DNA of 64,000 nucleotides from Chromobotia macracanthus (Eukaryota; Chordata; Actinopteri; Cypriniformes; Botiidae). Position numbers and translations under genes: made by a program. The notes under the pieces were generated by a model that had not been told where the DNA came from, did no database searches, and saw only the letters and a list, made by a program, of their open reading frames with translations. The DNA lies in contig JAZGTH010000059.1 of assembly GCA_036877525.1 (NCBI GenBank), positions 9,263,501 through 9,327,500 of the forward strand. The letters run 5' to 3'. Shown in pieces: positions 1 through 12,981 of the stretch; within the stretch, counting starts at the first letter, position 1, and every line of letters starts with the position of its first letter.

Positions 1-2231
1 ATATGGTGCCACACATACCACAGCACTGTCTCCACATGACTGATCTCCATGGAAACCATGGCTGTTTCTAGAACGCTGTCCTGTCTGGTCTGCAGCAGCT
101 GGTACCTGCCCGATGCTGAGACACCCACCAGCCATGTGTGTTTCACAGCCTGTAAATATGTACAAGCATTTATATCCCCATCATTTAAGAGCTGCGTCAC
201 AGAGGCTGCACATTTACAGCCCACAGTTTGCTCTTTCAGAGCTCATGAGACCTGAGCATCTCATGTATGTTTGGTTTGGGGATCAGCTTGTTTTTCCTCA
301 GAGGTTACATCTAAAATTCTTTAGAAGAGAAGAAATAGAAAGTCAATTACTGATAATAATCAGTACAGGTGTAAATGCATTGGGTATAAGCAGCTCACAA
401 AATTCAGGCATATGTTTTTTAATGTTGACTTTACTTTTATTCATTTGGCAAATGCTTTAATCCAAAGCAACTTCCAAAAGGAGAGAGCATTTAACATTTT
501 CCCCTAAGAACCAACAAGGGTAGTCTACAAATTTGTAGAACTTGTACTACATTTACAAGTGGGAATAGTTTTGATGCTAGAGACAGGATGAAAAGAAGCT
601 TATATAAGAGGAAAGGAAAAACAACTGAGATATTAAAGAGATCTGTGATTCCTCTTTTCTGTTCAATCTTTCACATCATTCATAATCTCCTTAACTGCAA
701 CTTGTTTTGAAAATAATATCCAGACCTTTGCAAGTGGGTCATGTGACATACAATATGTGGTAATACATATGATGACTAGCATCGTATTCAATGGGTCTCT
801 CCAGCGTGGTGGCCTGGTTTGTAATTTGCAGAAGCTCAGCAGTCGATGCTTCCTCTTTTCTGACAGCAGGAAGGGCTGCAGTGGGTCTTTGGAAAGGAGA
901 ATCAATTGTAACAGTGAAGCTAATTACAGCCAGAGGGCTTCTGAACAGATCTGTGATCTGTTCACTGATAAACACTGCTGTACTGCACTAGCATTCATTC
1001 ATGTGGAGGAGTATGAACTACTTAGCCATGTTAACTGTAGAGCTTGATGTAAAGCATAAATAGCAAATCATTTGTGAAAGTCACCATGAAATCAAAATTT
1101 ACTATTCTAATAACTGCCTTACATATTTTATTGTTCTCAGTACAAAAAAAATTACAAAAATAAAAACATGAGCACACCAAAATGTACCGTATTTCATGGA
1201 TAGTGTTCTTGGGCTATAATACCCTGTTATCAGCTGAGATTTATCAAGTATAATCACTGATGTAAAAACAACAGGAAGCATTCTGGTGAGCTTCAGTGAC
1301 ACTGATCACATCTAAACCAAATCTCCAAAGTTTGTTTACAACCACAGAAAAAGGAGAAAGAAGGCCAATTGGTGGTCATGCCCAGCCAACGATCCTGCTG
1401 TTCTGCTATGAGCCACAAACACAGTTATGATAATGGACACAAATACCCCAGCGGCCCCAAACTTAGCAGAAGGCCTGCCAACATAGTCCATCCATAAAAC
1501 AAGCTTCTCCAGGGTCAATGGCTGCCTCCCTTCCTCTAGAGAAACACTTTAACAGGAGTGTGGAGTGACCACAGGCTCTGGCTTGTGGAGGGGATAGTAA
1601 ACCACAGGCGTGAGACCCAGTGGTTGGTGTGGCTCCAATGACACATGAAATCAAACACGCTGATCTAATTTTGTTTGAGTTACAGCACTGATTTCTAAGA
1701 TCGAACAACCACAACAACATGAAAGCTGTCTGCTTTAAGCCTTAGTCATCATGCCTACAGAGACACTGAAAACAACGCTGGATTTTACACAGCGGGAGAC
1801 ATGGAGGCCCAGCAAAGCATTCTTAAAGGACCAGTACACCCAAAAATAATTTACCATCATGTCATTTTAGATTAGTTTACTTATTAAATTTCGGTCTGTT
1901 CTTCACATAACACTGTTGTATAACTTCAGATGATGTTACATTTTGTTTCTGAAGCTTCACAGTTATGGTCACTATGAACTAGGGCTCCACAATATATTAA
2001 AATGATTGAAAAAATCGCAAATGTGCATCACAAAATGTATATTGCAATGGTTTGCACTAATTGAATTATTTAAATTCTTCAAAAAGCTATGTATAGTCGA
2101 TGCAGAGAGACTGGCACATGGAAATGTGTGCACAAATGCATGTACATGCTCTGAGGCATGCAACGATCAACAAGCTGTGACGCTCACAGCTTCTCATAGC
2201 AAACTAATCTTCCACTTCAGAATTCACTTAC
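1..2231. other. Intron of slc4a3 running off the left edge
   Basis: I looked on the minus strand for the next conserved AE segment (HRFED..VRRHL) and did not find it, so the whole stretch is read as intron. It contains a piece of a widespread fish repeat at about 1824-1865 (ttaaaggaccagtacaccca followed by aaaataatttacc). It also has an AT-rich SINE/LINE-tail-like fragment near 430-480 (catttggcaaatgctttaat then ccaaagcaactt). No other gene is seen. Confidence 0.6.
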
Positions 2232-5200
2232 TCTTCATGTCATCCAGATCGGCGCTGGCCAGCATCTGAGCCTCGGCCTCATCAGTTGGTACTTTCTGGT
2301 ACACGGCCGTCTCCATGGCCGTCATGCTGCCTATGCAGATGCGCTCTTGCAGGTCATAGCTGGTCCGCTGGGCTCCAGCCAGCCGGTGGACGGGATTCCT
2401 GTGAAACCAGCCCCGTGTGGTCATACTGGCAGGTTCTGGAGATGACTTCCACCTGAAACAACACAACTACAACTTCAATAATGTCCTAACAACTGGGAAT
2501 GTTTCCAGGGCCACACAGGTCCCTTAAAGGCCACAAAAACTGGACGAATGACCCAGTGTGATTAATAAAATGCCTTTGAAAAACAAATCTGAAATAATAC
2601 AATGTAAGTAATTTTATTATTTTAACCTATTTGTACATATGGCCTAATCAAACATTTACATATATTAAAGTCAGCCAGCAGAGGGCAACAAAGTACAACA
2701 TTTCAAGTTCCCTACTCCCAGCAATGCCATCAGCTTTTTATTTACAGTATTGAATTGCTTAAAGTTGCATGACATAGTTGAAATGAAAAGCTCATTTTAA
2801 AGATTGTCTGCTCTGATGTCAGAGAAAGATATTTCATAGAATCTTTTTCATAAAATGAAACGCTGTGAGTGGGGATGCCAACCTCTAAAAACGCACAATA
2901 AATGCAACAAAAAAAGTAACAAAATATTCTATACTCCAAGTCTTCTTAAGCCACACAACGGCTTTTTGTAGGTGTCAATCCTCTCTTATTTAATATAAAT
3001 CATATACCTGTTGGAAAGCTGCTCTTCTCTGTCTGGTTGTTCTTGTGCTGTTCGGGCGGGACTGCGCAGATTCTCCTCACTGTTGAACGGTCTCTCGCTC
3101 TCCATGTGGAAGCTGGTGAGAGGGACATCGGGCGCCAGATCTTCCTCACTTCCCAAACTGAACTGTGAGGTTATAACATCTGTCACCATCTGGCCACTGT
3201 CTTATCAATCTCTCTCACCATCAAACAAACATGTCCTCTCAAAACTCAGAGACACAGACACACTGACCCCTACAAGGGCTGGTTGATGCCGTAAAAAAGA
3301 AATCTTTTTTATATTAATTTATATATATTAATTAACCTTAATTCTTTTAAATCATGTTTAAAATTCCTGGTGAAGAACTACCCATGATCCTACTTATAAG
3401 TTTCTTGCAAATGATTTTAGCACAAAAAATGTGTTGCTATACCTATAAAACTGTACACTAACAACAGTATTATTTAATCAATTGGTTTATATACTATACT
3501 AATTTTTTTTATTATATCAGTGATACTGTAACCTGTGTAATAGACCATTCTGATATTACATGAACACATACTGCAAACATGGTGGACGCCACTGTGAGCA
3601 CAGCCAATGAGATGAAATTACCTGTGGTAGCTCTTCAGACAGCTCAGTGGGTGTGACCGATTGGCCCTGCCCCTCAATCTCAGACCCCGCCTCCTCTTCA
3701 TCCACTTCATGAATAGTAGGCGTGACATCTGAGGGAGGTATAGACGTTTTTTTTTTCTTCCTCTTTTTCTTTCGTCTGTGATCCATACTGAGCACCCTCC
3801 TTCGGACACGCTGCAGGGGCAGGTGGGTGGACAGGGGATGGTGGGTGTGGTGGGACGTGTGCCGGTGATCTGTGCGTACAGATACAAATGATTATTATTA
3901 TTATTATTATTATTAACTCTATTACTTTAAGAATTTAAGACAGTTCCCTGAAATCTGAATGATTTTCTGTAAAGCTGCTCTGAAACAACATGTATTTTTA
4001 TTGACATTAATATGCTATTATAGTATTTTCCAATCCTGGTCCTGAAGTACAACAACACCGTATATTTTGGATGTGTAACCTCATTTTATTTCTGACTCCC
4101 TCACCTGAGACACTTGTGTGAGAAAAAGATTTATAATTACTTGGATTGAATAAAAAAATTGCATTGAACCAGTGGCATAGCACAAATCTTGCAAAACCAT
4201 TTGTTGTTAAATGTTTCTCTAATGTTTGAGAAAAATGTAGAGAAAAATGTTTTCTCTAAGTTACAAAAGCATTACAAATGTTTTCATTCTGAAAGTTCTA
4301 AGAACGTTCAAAATGTAACTTTTTAGATGTTACTGTTGCTTGGTTATAGAACATTCGAACATTTTTTTAACTTCTGTAACAGTTTTAAACTTCTGTAACA
4401 GTTTTAAAATGTTCCACTTACAGTTTAAAAATGATATTTTTGATATGATATATAACGTTAAAAAGTTCCACCAACGTTACTGCAAGAACATTTCTGACAA
4501 CTTTTGGGAAGACTTTTACAGAATGTTAGCCAACGTTTTTAAAAAGTTCCCTGTTAGCTGGGTAGATGCTCCTGTTTTCTAAACCAACAATGCATGAAGA
4601 TTATCCACTCAGGAATTATTTCATCAGAAAGCATTTGTAACGTGTGATAACAGCAGTGAGATGTCAAACTGTACTTACTCTCAAAGTCTCTCTCACTGTA
4701 ACTGCGGCCCATTTTATCTGCACCATTGACAGCAGACTCAGAAATGATGTCACTAAACCTCTCCACAGACAGAGCCTTCTCCCATTCCTCCTTATCTTGA
4801 CCTGCTGTAGAGATCTTCTCATCCTCTGACAACACCTGCAGACAAGATCATGTCAAAGCACACAGCTGGCATCAGGCTGGAGTAACAAATGCTAAAGCGA
4901 GGTCAAATGAAGCTCTTTACAGTGACGCACCATAAGAGTTTGAGCAGATGTGGCCAGATGGTGTAATTATGTTTTCCAGCTAGAAATGCACACCTCCATT
5001 AGTGTCCACACACTACACTGTCATTTTTAAATGGTTATCACCAAATCTTTAGCACAGAAAATTTAATCTGGACCTGCTTGTGACGAATCATTATCCAGGG
5101 ACACAGGGCCAATCAGATTGAGCTGGGGCACCACCCATATCTCCACCCATGAATGGCATCTAGCATCTGGCTGCCTGGTCCCCACAGCTCATGCAGGCTT

Positions 5201-8200
5201 TGAAGAAAGGCAGGCGGTGGAGGAGGGCAGGGCAAAGCGCACTGACAGACTACACGGCTTAGATCAGTCAGCTAAATGTCACCATCTCAGCAGGAAGCCG
5301 AAAACAACCCTGCAGCCACCCGGTCAACAACCATAACTGCATTCATCAGCACCTGTCATGTCAAACAAGCGGCAGGTGCAGAACGGCCGTACTCAAGCTC
5401 TACAGCAAATCTATCTCATCTGCTGCAGATGAGACATCAGTTCAGGATGCTATGAGACCAAACACTGGTACTGTAAAATAGGACTATTCAAATCCATTCC
5501 TGAAGGGCCACGTCCTGCAGAGTTTAGCTCTTTAGCTCAACACAATCAGCTGAGGTATTGTTCTGAAAACTTGTTTCTTTTAATGCTGATAACTATTATA
5601 TGTCCACACTTCTCTTTTAAGTGTCCTATGCCTATGTAAAGCATTGTGTATGAAATACACCTTATAAAATGTTGCTATATCAAATACCACAGCAGGCAGA
5701 GAAACAGTTTTACCCTACAAACATGGCTCTTTATCAAGAGTTAAATGAGAGATTTTAAAGGCATTGGAACTCCGTAAATCTGCTCTTTTGTCTATGCTCG
5801 TTATTGTCAGGCATTTATTAATAAATAACCCTATTATTGTCATTAAAAGGCTGAAAACAGAGGCACATTCCTCTTTTCTAAAACACCATTTCACCTTGCT
5901 CATTGCTGGCGCTACAAAAGCCCTCAACAACCACAGATCCACAGAACTGCCCTTTACAGCAGAACCAGTGGTGACTGAACCCCCCGTGGAAAAATATTTC
6001 ATTACAGGTTCTCAAAAGAGGCGATTTCAGTAAGAAATGGCTGTGGTTACTTTTCTGTGGGATTTTAAATCTGTGGCAACAGCAGATTTAACACACGATC
6101 CTGGCAATGATGAAGCAATGAAGCATTGGAGCAAGTGTTGGGAACTGAGAACTGGTTCCGCATACCAAATTATTTTCATGACGTGCAGTTCTGTTGGCAC
6201 ATAAGGAACCGATGTGGCTCAACACCGTACTGTAACACAGTCTACATTCATTGAGTAAAGAAAGACTAGCTGCAGCCAAATTAAATGAAGACAATATTCT
6301 TTTGCGTTTTTGTCAATGTTTGCTCACAGCAAAAACCACAATTTAATTGTATTTTATTAAAAACACCAATTAAATATTACAAAAAGTTGTATTTGTATTA
6401 ACTTGTTTAAAATATAATCTACACATACAATCCTCTTAAATATGGGCTCAAAGCCAGTCATGTAGCATTAAATTGAATGCATTTAAGCATTAAATCTGTT
6501 TCAATTTCTTTTTTGCATCAGTCCACTAAAGCATGTAACTCTACTGACCAGCGAGTCATCTAATTACAAGCAGAAAACAAATGGCATGTCGTAATTTCTG
6601 ATGTGCTGCATAATTTCTCTGTACAGTGAACCTGTAACTTTAAGACAAAAGAGCAGTGTACCCCCCACCTGAACAGGTGGCATCAGCAGATGGGGGGATG
6701 GATGGCTCGAGGGGGGTCATTACCCCAGCTGTTGGCACCACTATGAGGTCATCGTTGCCATGACAACCATGAGCTCAGACCACTGAGAATAAAGAGGACC
6801 GTCTAGCCGTGACCCTGTACAGTGTAAACACAGATAACACAGAACCTCAGGGGAGCAGTTAGATGCAGACATGTACGCCAGAAACACACAACCCTGAGCA
6901 AACAACTCATCTCTCGTATCCGAACACACTAAAGCTTGGGAAAATGTGTTTGAGCAGAACAAAAACGAACAACATCATCTCCTCTGCCACGTCAGACCAT
7001 GTATTTCTGAGGAGTAAATGATTTTGTGTGTTCCACATAAGGAAGGAAGCCATATGGATCTGAGCATCGTTTGAGTTGCAAATGTGCATGTCTGGGATGT
7101 ACTACGATGTCTGCTGTGACTATATTATCACTATATTATCTGTTGATACAAACAGCACTGAAATGTGGTCTGATGTCTCTACAGTGCACACACACAATAT
7201 ACCAAATGTCCATCCACACACAGATCGACACAGAGCAATTAATCTGATTAACTGATGCTGCAGTGAACAGACAGCTGCCTTTAATGATGTAACCACACTT
7301 ACAATATGTCTCTTATTTTCAGATATCCAGATATTTTTAGGCTTTCATATATAAATGTCAGGACAGAATGTTGATGTAGTCAATGTGTGTGTGTATATTA
7401 TTTACTTATTTGCTCAGAACAGCTTTAAACAGTTTAATATGAAAATTAAATTAACAGTTTTTATGCATTTTATTTATTGAATGAACATTCTATTTTAATT
7501 TATATGCACCAATATAAAAAAATATATGTAGCAAAATATTTCAGTTAACTAAACCATATATACACATTTATTGTAATATATAAAAATGCCACATGATTCT
7601 AGACACAGGTTGTAAAGACAGAGCAGAAAAGAAAAGTTTCCACTGAGCGCTTTCTCTAAACTGAGCTGACCCTCAGGGCTGGTGGGCCAAAATTTTACAT
7701 AAATCATAGATTACGGTTCATCTTTGCCCTAATAAGACACAATTACCCACAGCATCTGTTGGCACACAAAACATCAAACATACCCTGAAGCTGAAACGGT
7801 CGGTCTGAACAACAGAACATCTGGTGACACGCATGTAAATGCTGGCATGTGTGATAAGGGCCGTTCAGATCTGCACACTGCCTGAGATCCCTGCATCCCA
7901 AGTGTCAAATGAGATGGAGGACAGAGTGACGCCATTGTCCTCTGTGTGCCCAGCCGTCATGTGTAACCTGACCCAACACCTGCGCATTCCTGCCTGGAGC
8001 TGCACCGCCGTCACTTACCCTGCCGTCGCTCGGGAAACAATCAACTTCCATTGCACATATTCAAGCCAATCTACAAGTCTCCAAGTCTCTGAACAATATA
8101 AGCATTTATGTTTACATTATAATCATTGACAAGCAAACATTTTTCTCTTAAGCTTGATAGTTATAAGGAATTTGTTAGCACCTAATAGGTTGGTGAACAC

Positions 8201-8502
8201 AGGTGCTTTTAGCTTCATGGGCTGGAAGTAACACACTGTTGCCTTTAAAATTGTGTCCTAGTGCAATTTTTAATGCAAGGCAGATACATTTTACATTTGC
8301 ATCATTGCTGCAACAACTGGCCCAACAGGCATCTGTATTCATGTTTCTTCATAACGTTAGTACAACATGGTTCGTACTGTGTGCCTCAATTCACAAATGA
8401 GTTTAAAATGTACAAATAATCATTGACAACCGTATCCAGGGTCTTTACCTGATGCAGGCTGATGAGCACATCTGTCTCGGGGGCACGGCCTCCTGTCGCC
8501 AT
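2232..8502 (-). CDS. slc4a3: Anion exchanger AE3 (SLC4A3), N-terminal coding exons, partial
   Basis: Five coding exons on the minus strand join in phase: 8449-8502, 4679-4835, 3622-3869, 3008-3162 and 2232-2452. They give 278 residues without a stop. The start is ATG at 8502 (protein begins MATGGRAPETDVLISLHQ). Diagnostic SLC4A2/3 stretches are RSYSERDF followed by HRHTSHHTHHPLSTHLP (about residues 64-88), SYDLQERICIGSM, and VPTDEAEAQMLASADLDDMK at the end. The Lys/Arg run (RRKKKRKKKK) followed by TSIPPSDVTPTIHE fits AE3 better than AE2. The family exchanges chloride for bicarbonate at the plasma membrane of heart and nerve cells. Only the variable cytoplasmic N-terminus is here. The band-3 core and all membrane spans lie past position 1, and the intron below 2232 is open at the window edge. 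All junctions have GT-AG. AE2 is the alternative; the AE2/AE3 class itself is near certain. Confidence 0.92.
3891..3915. repeat. (TTA)n microsatellite
   Basis: About eight tandem copies of tta sit directly beside exon 3 of slc4a3, in the upstream intron. Confidence 0.9.
4190..4562 (+). repeat. MITE-like element, copy A, in slc4a3 intron
   Basis: This is one of at least eight related copies in the window. The shared internal words are aagttctaagaacgttcaaa, ttggttatagaacattc, ttccaccaacgttactgcaa, and a right end reading gttccctgttagctggg. The unit acttctgtaacagttttaa is duplicated in tandem at about 4371-4410. The left end is degraded. See the family description under findings. Confidence 0.6.
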
Positions 8503-8599
8503 GGGGACAGGGAGAGGCGCAGCAATGGAACACGGGGGTCTGGGATCAGCCCTTCTCTTTAACGGCGGGATTTCCAGTCAACCTGTGGGGTGGCATAAC
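8503..8599 (-). other. slc4a3: 5' UTR part of slc4a3 exon containing the start codon
   Basis: On the minus strand a pyrimidine-containing acceptor (ttcttacag) ends at 8600, so the exon probably starts at 8599 and runs without interruption into the ATG at 8502. A second possible acceptor (ccaccccacag) lies about 16 bp downstream. A short upstream ATG near 8595 opens a 16-codon frame that stops before the main ATG. This could act as a small uORF if the longer exon is used. Inferred from splice signals only. Confidence 0.5.
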
Positions 8600-9645
8600 C
8601 TGTAAGAACAGAGATCAGTCCATCAGATCCCACTGAGACCCTGAAACCAGCAGGACACACAAAGCTACATGCAAAGACCCACAGGAAATAATACAGATGT
8701 GCTGCATTTAAATTCTGACTCTCTGTTTAGCATCAGCGTTTCTTGTTCCTATGTAAATAATCTGATTGTTAATTGTGCCTTATTCACAAAACTCACACAC
8801 GGCATCATGGGAAAAATGAACAGTCTCACAGGTCACCAAAATCAAGGCTGATGATTGCCGCTCACCTGGGAAAGCAACAGGTTTCTCTCATCCTCGTAAA
8901 CCCTACTGGAATTTTGATGAAGAATTTACCCAGAGCTGTGAAGAGGAGGGCAATCCTGCCTGCGGGTCACTTAAACCAGGTTAACTCTCAAACTCACAGA
9001 CTAGAACTAACAGGCACATACATCATTTCAACAGCTAACCTAATCTGTCTCAGGACAGAAGTCACTAAGCACTTCCTTTCAAAGTAAACAACTGCTTGAT
9101 GTTCCCTGCAGATAGAGCCAGCTGTGATTATTACATAATCACATAATTACATAATCACCATAATCACCAAATTATTTGATCCTATTATGATTGTGACGTC
9201 ACTGCAGTTTAAATGGGGGGCATAATATTCAGTATGCATTTTGTTAACAATATGCAAACAATATTTTTCCCCCTTAAGGTACGCTTATATTGTTTTTGTA
9301 AATACATTTGTCACCCTTAGAATGAAACAGTCGTTTATTCCTGCTGCACCTTCATCAACACAGTTTCAGTGCACACTTGTGTTTTAATCTGGATTCTCTC
9401 GTTTTGAAAGGCCTGTTGATGGATGCACTCTGTAATGGATTCATAAATGACAACACCCCTCCTCGACACCACAGAACATGCGGGGCACTAATAAGGGTAC
9501 GTCAGGGGCAGATGTTTTTTCTGAAGGAGCTGTAGGTAAATTATTAACACTAATAGCCTCTTATCTCAAACAATTAGGCAAGCAAAGCACACATAGATTT
9601 AGCTAATGGCCCCGGGCTCTTCGATACTATAGAAATGAACTGCTT

Positions 9646-9727
9646 CCCAACTAACAATTTTAGGTTGCGAGAACATTTTTGTAACATTCACATTAAGTTA
9701 AAAAGTTAAAAATGTTATTTTAAACAC
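9646..9727 (+). repeat. MITE-like element, copy B, left-end fragment
   Basis: It begins cccaactaacaattttaggt and continues gcgagaacatttttgtaaca, matching the left half of the interspersed family. It then runs into a short (AC)n tract at 9726-9740. Confidence 0.55.
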
Positions 9728-9789
9728 ACACACACACACTCCATGCACACTCTTGTCTCTGTTCCATTGTAATTGCAAACTAAATCGCA

Positions 9790-9823
9790 TGTATGCAGAG
9801 ATGTTCAGCCATCTCTGCATACA
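9790..9823. repeat. 14-bp perfect inverted repeat with 6-bp loop
   Basis: The left arm tgtatgcagagatg (9790-9803) is the exact reverse complement of catctctgcataca (9810-9823). The loop is ttcagc. It lies in the presumed 5' intron of slc4a3. Confidence 0.85.
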
Positions 9824-10523
9824 CTAACAAACAAACGCGTTTGTTAAAAAAAGGTCAAAATGTCCCTGTCATACAGTAAACTCATTCATTTAAAAAATGC
9901 CAAGCAAAATTTAAACTCACGACCCATCACATAAGGCAAAAACTAAATAAAATCTCGCAATGCAAGTCATCCACAGCTCTGCTTCTCCCATGTGAGAGAC
10001 TCAATGAGTTAAAGAGGCTGTTTTATTGAAGTGTCGTGTTCTCAGCCTGTCCGATTTGCTGCTCTTCCCCTAACAGGTACGATCACAACACATTACAGGT
10101 CACCCAGCACATCTCCAGATCTTCACAGAGCAGAATCACTTCATCACGTGACCTGTGACTCCAGATCCTGAGCAATTTAATGGTTTGGGTTCTGAATCCA
10201 GTTTCATTCATGATTCTTGTAGTGGAGCAAAATGCATTTAAATTCTGTGTGGACTGACACGTGCATCATTTCAACAGCTGACTCCATTTCAATAGCTTTC
10301 TTAAAGAAATCGCTCTGACAGCCACTGAGTTTAGATTCAAACAGAAACTAATCCTCCAGCAAACTAAGTTCAGTTTCTTGTCACTGTATGACAGTTAATT
10401 AAGGATCTCAGTGTACAAACAAACAACAAGCCAAGAGGAGAGTTTATATGAACAACAACGTCAAAGACATAAACTGCTGACAGCTGGAACATCAGGTCAC
10501 AGAACAAGCGTCTCACAGGGAAC

Positions 10524-10835
10524 ATTCTCAGAAAGATGACTAACCATCTCCAGAAGTTCTCTCAAAGTTAGCCAAACATATTTTACTAATGTTACTGCAA
10601 ATTATTTTTAACATTACATCAAAAACGTTATTCTTAAGTTGTGTGTTTAACGTTTAAAAACATTACAGAATTAACAAATGTTTGAATAATGCTCTTATAA
10701 CCAAGCTTTAATGTCTAAAAAACTGGATGTTTTAAATGTTCCTGAAATTTTCAAATAACATTTTAATGTTTTTGTTACTTAATGCAAACGTTAGTAAAAT
10801 GTTCTTACAACCTAAAATTGTTAGCTGGGAACGCA
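10524..10835 (-). repeat. MITE-like element, copy C, near full length, reversed
   Basis: In reverse orientation it carries the same landmarks: aaaatgttcttacaacctaa then aattgttagctggga at the right end, and ctaaccatctccagaagttc then tctcaaagttagcc at the left. It is about 310 bp, the same size as copies G and H. Confidence 0.6.
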
Positions 10836-12189
10836 ACCTCAAAGGGAGCGTGCCAGGAAGCATTTGTTTCGGGTGGAAAGGTAAAAGGACTCTAAGTTCT
10901 AAGTGTCTAATACCCTCAGCACCCAAAGCTACTGTCGCACATCTGGAGAAAACTGGACTGGATCAGTTTGTTACATAATCTGAACGAAACTAAAACAAGC
11001 TGATAAGTGACGGATATCATAACAACATAGTTTTATATATACACTTTATACTGCCGTGTTGTGCCTCATTATTGTCTTAGTTTTGCACCGGTGTAAAGAA
11101 AGCACATCCGCAGGCCTACTTTAACATCTGAGCTGAGGCAAAATGTAACAGAGGACCCAGACTTTACATCAGACATCATGTGGGAACCCAACACAGTGGC
11201 AAATGTACTTACTGTACAAAAATAAATAGGAGAAAGTTAGAAATGATGGAATGATTTCATAAAAACAAACAACTGCAGAACTTTTCTGTTTACTAGCATC
11301 TTTATCAGTCTGTTAGTCAGTCTGTCTATAAATGAGGCTGTATTAATGTAGTCAGGGTCATGTTTTTTTGCCACACACCTGTCCATGCTGTCAGCTGCTT
11401 AATTTGGCTAGCTTCCACCAAGTGACAGAAGAATTTGCATCAAAATACCATCAATGTTGAGTGGATTCACTGCCTTTACTGTCAACTGCAAAATAAAGAG
11501 AAAGTGTTTCTCCTGTCTTTGGTTTTGCTCTCTGTATGTGATTAAATGTTTTGTGTGTTTAATTAGGTATATATGCATTTAGAATTGTTTTCTCCTGCTG
11601 TCTGCTCCCAGAACAGCCGCGTGGGCTGTAAGAAGCACTGGCGTATGGCACACACTGCACTGTATGAATCTATAATGCCAAACCAACACAGATCGAGGCA
11701 GTCACCCCACAGACTGTTTACAAAGGCCCTGGTGGGTTTCACCTCTTCAGGACCTATCCGTCATTTTCAGGCCACTTATTGTCATCCACAGGGTCTTACC
11801 CTTTGATGGGTGCATCTATACAATGGGCAGCAGGTACAACATAGAGGGCACATCTGTAAAGATCAATACTGAGGAGACTAGAAATAAAACTGAAAGTATT
11901 AACATTATAACATTGCATTAAACAGTAACCATTGAGTAGTGCTCCTAAACAGAAGTAGTAGAGTAAAGTCGTTTATCTTTAGCAGTGGTTTTGTGTGTAG
12001 ACTTCATACCACAGAGTGTGACAGCACGCAGCACCATCATCAGTTATATCCGTGTATGTGCTCCAGTCTCTCCATTCACAACTAAACAGATCAGCCTGAA
12101 TCTTAGACTGGAGACGTATGGGGTCGTTATTCGTGCACAATGACCAGAAATAAATCTAGTGTGGATGCCCTCCTAAATGTATAGAAGTC

Positions 12190-12560
12190 GCGTCGCTCTT
12201 TCAGATATTTCAGATGCTTATAAACGACTTACAGTCGAGCAGGACAAAAACCAGCAGAGATTTATTTTACCGATGCGCCTCCTAACATGCGCACGACATC
12301 CAGATTCAGCGTTCAGAAATGTTTCTGCCGTGGGATTTTGGAGAAAGGGTCTCCTCCTCGTACCCGTGTCCAAAACAGCTAGTTGACCTGAGCTTTGTCA
12401 CGACAAACATGCGATGCGCTCCTACATTTTACGCGCTCGCCTACCGGCGCGTTTGGAGAGTCCGAGCGGAACGAGCGCGCGCCGCCGCCGCGTCCCCAGT
12501 GATGCGCGCCTCCGCCGTCACGGCCGCTTCAGTCGTTTACTGTGGAGAGCATCACGGGGA
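12190..12560 (-). promoter_or_regulatory. CpG-rich probable promoter and non-coding exon 1 of slc4a3
   Basis: This is the only strongly CpG-rich stretch in the left third (densest at 12430-12540: gcgcgcc, gccgccgccgcg, acggcc). It lies upstream of the slc4a3 start on the minus strand. A good minus-strand donor (ct|gtaagt, GT at 12232-12231) makes 12233 a plausible 3' end for a non-coding first exon, spliced to the exon beginning at 8599. Plus-strand open frames here are probably by-products of high GC. The TSS cannot be placed from sequence alone. Confidence 0.5.
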
Positions 12561-12602
12561 CTGTGGAAACAAAACACAAAGTATTAAACTTCCATCGGTT
12601 TC

Positions 12603-12642
12603 TTATAGTTTCTTTCCTCAAAAATGAGGAAAGAAACTATAA
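12603..12642. repeat. 18-bp perfect hairpin beside the slc4a3 CpG island
   Basis: The left arm ttatagtttctttcctca (12603-12620) and right arm tgaggaaagaaactataa (12625-12642) are exact reverse complements separated by aaaa. This could extrude as a cruciform or form an RNA stem. It lies 40-80 bp outside the CpG-rich block, upstream of the probable slc4a3 promoter. Confidence 0.9.
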
Positions 12643-12757
12643 AATGCGTAAAAGAGAGACCAAAGCCATAATGACCATAGAGACCATAGAGAGTTGGGTG
12701 CTGTAAGAACCAACAGCCATTAAGTAAGTATGTACTAAAAGTATATTTTCTAGTATA

Positions 12758-12910
12758 TATATATATATATATATATCCTGATTTGATTGTTATTTAGGGA
12801 AACCGATCCTGTTTCATGCCCTTTATAATCACTGTTAAAAGGGTAGGTGATTTTTGCCAGAAACCTTTTTTATGCTGGATGAAAGTCTCTTCACATCCTG
12901 ACAGCAATCA

Positions 12911-12978
<68 letters not shown>
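12758..12978. repeat. (AT)n microsatellites
   Basis: A short at tract lies at about 12758-12775 and a long one at about 12915-12978, with unrelated sequence between. They mark the start of the AT-rich intergenic region. Confidence 0.9.

Positions 12979-12981
<3 letters not shown>

Noticed and set aside
113..460. 115-codon plus-strand frame at the left edge
   Set aside because: No conserved motif, no splice partner, and its end overlaps a repeat-tail-like fragment.
3618..3887. 89-codon minus-strand frame overlapping slc4a3 exon 3
   Set aside because: Wrong phase. The other frame gives the conserved HRHTSHHTHHPL and the exon joins on both sides.
12177..12627. Overlapping plus-strand frames (69 and 102 codons) in the CpG-rich block
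   Set aside because: Arg/Ala-rich translation with no family match. It is explained by high GC at the likely slc4a3 promoter on the other strand.
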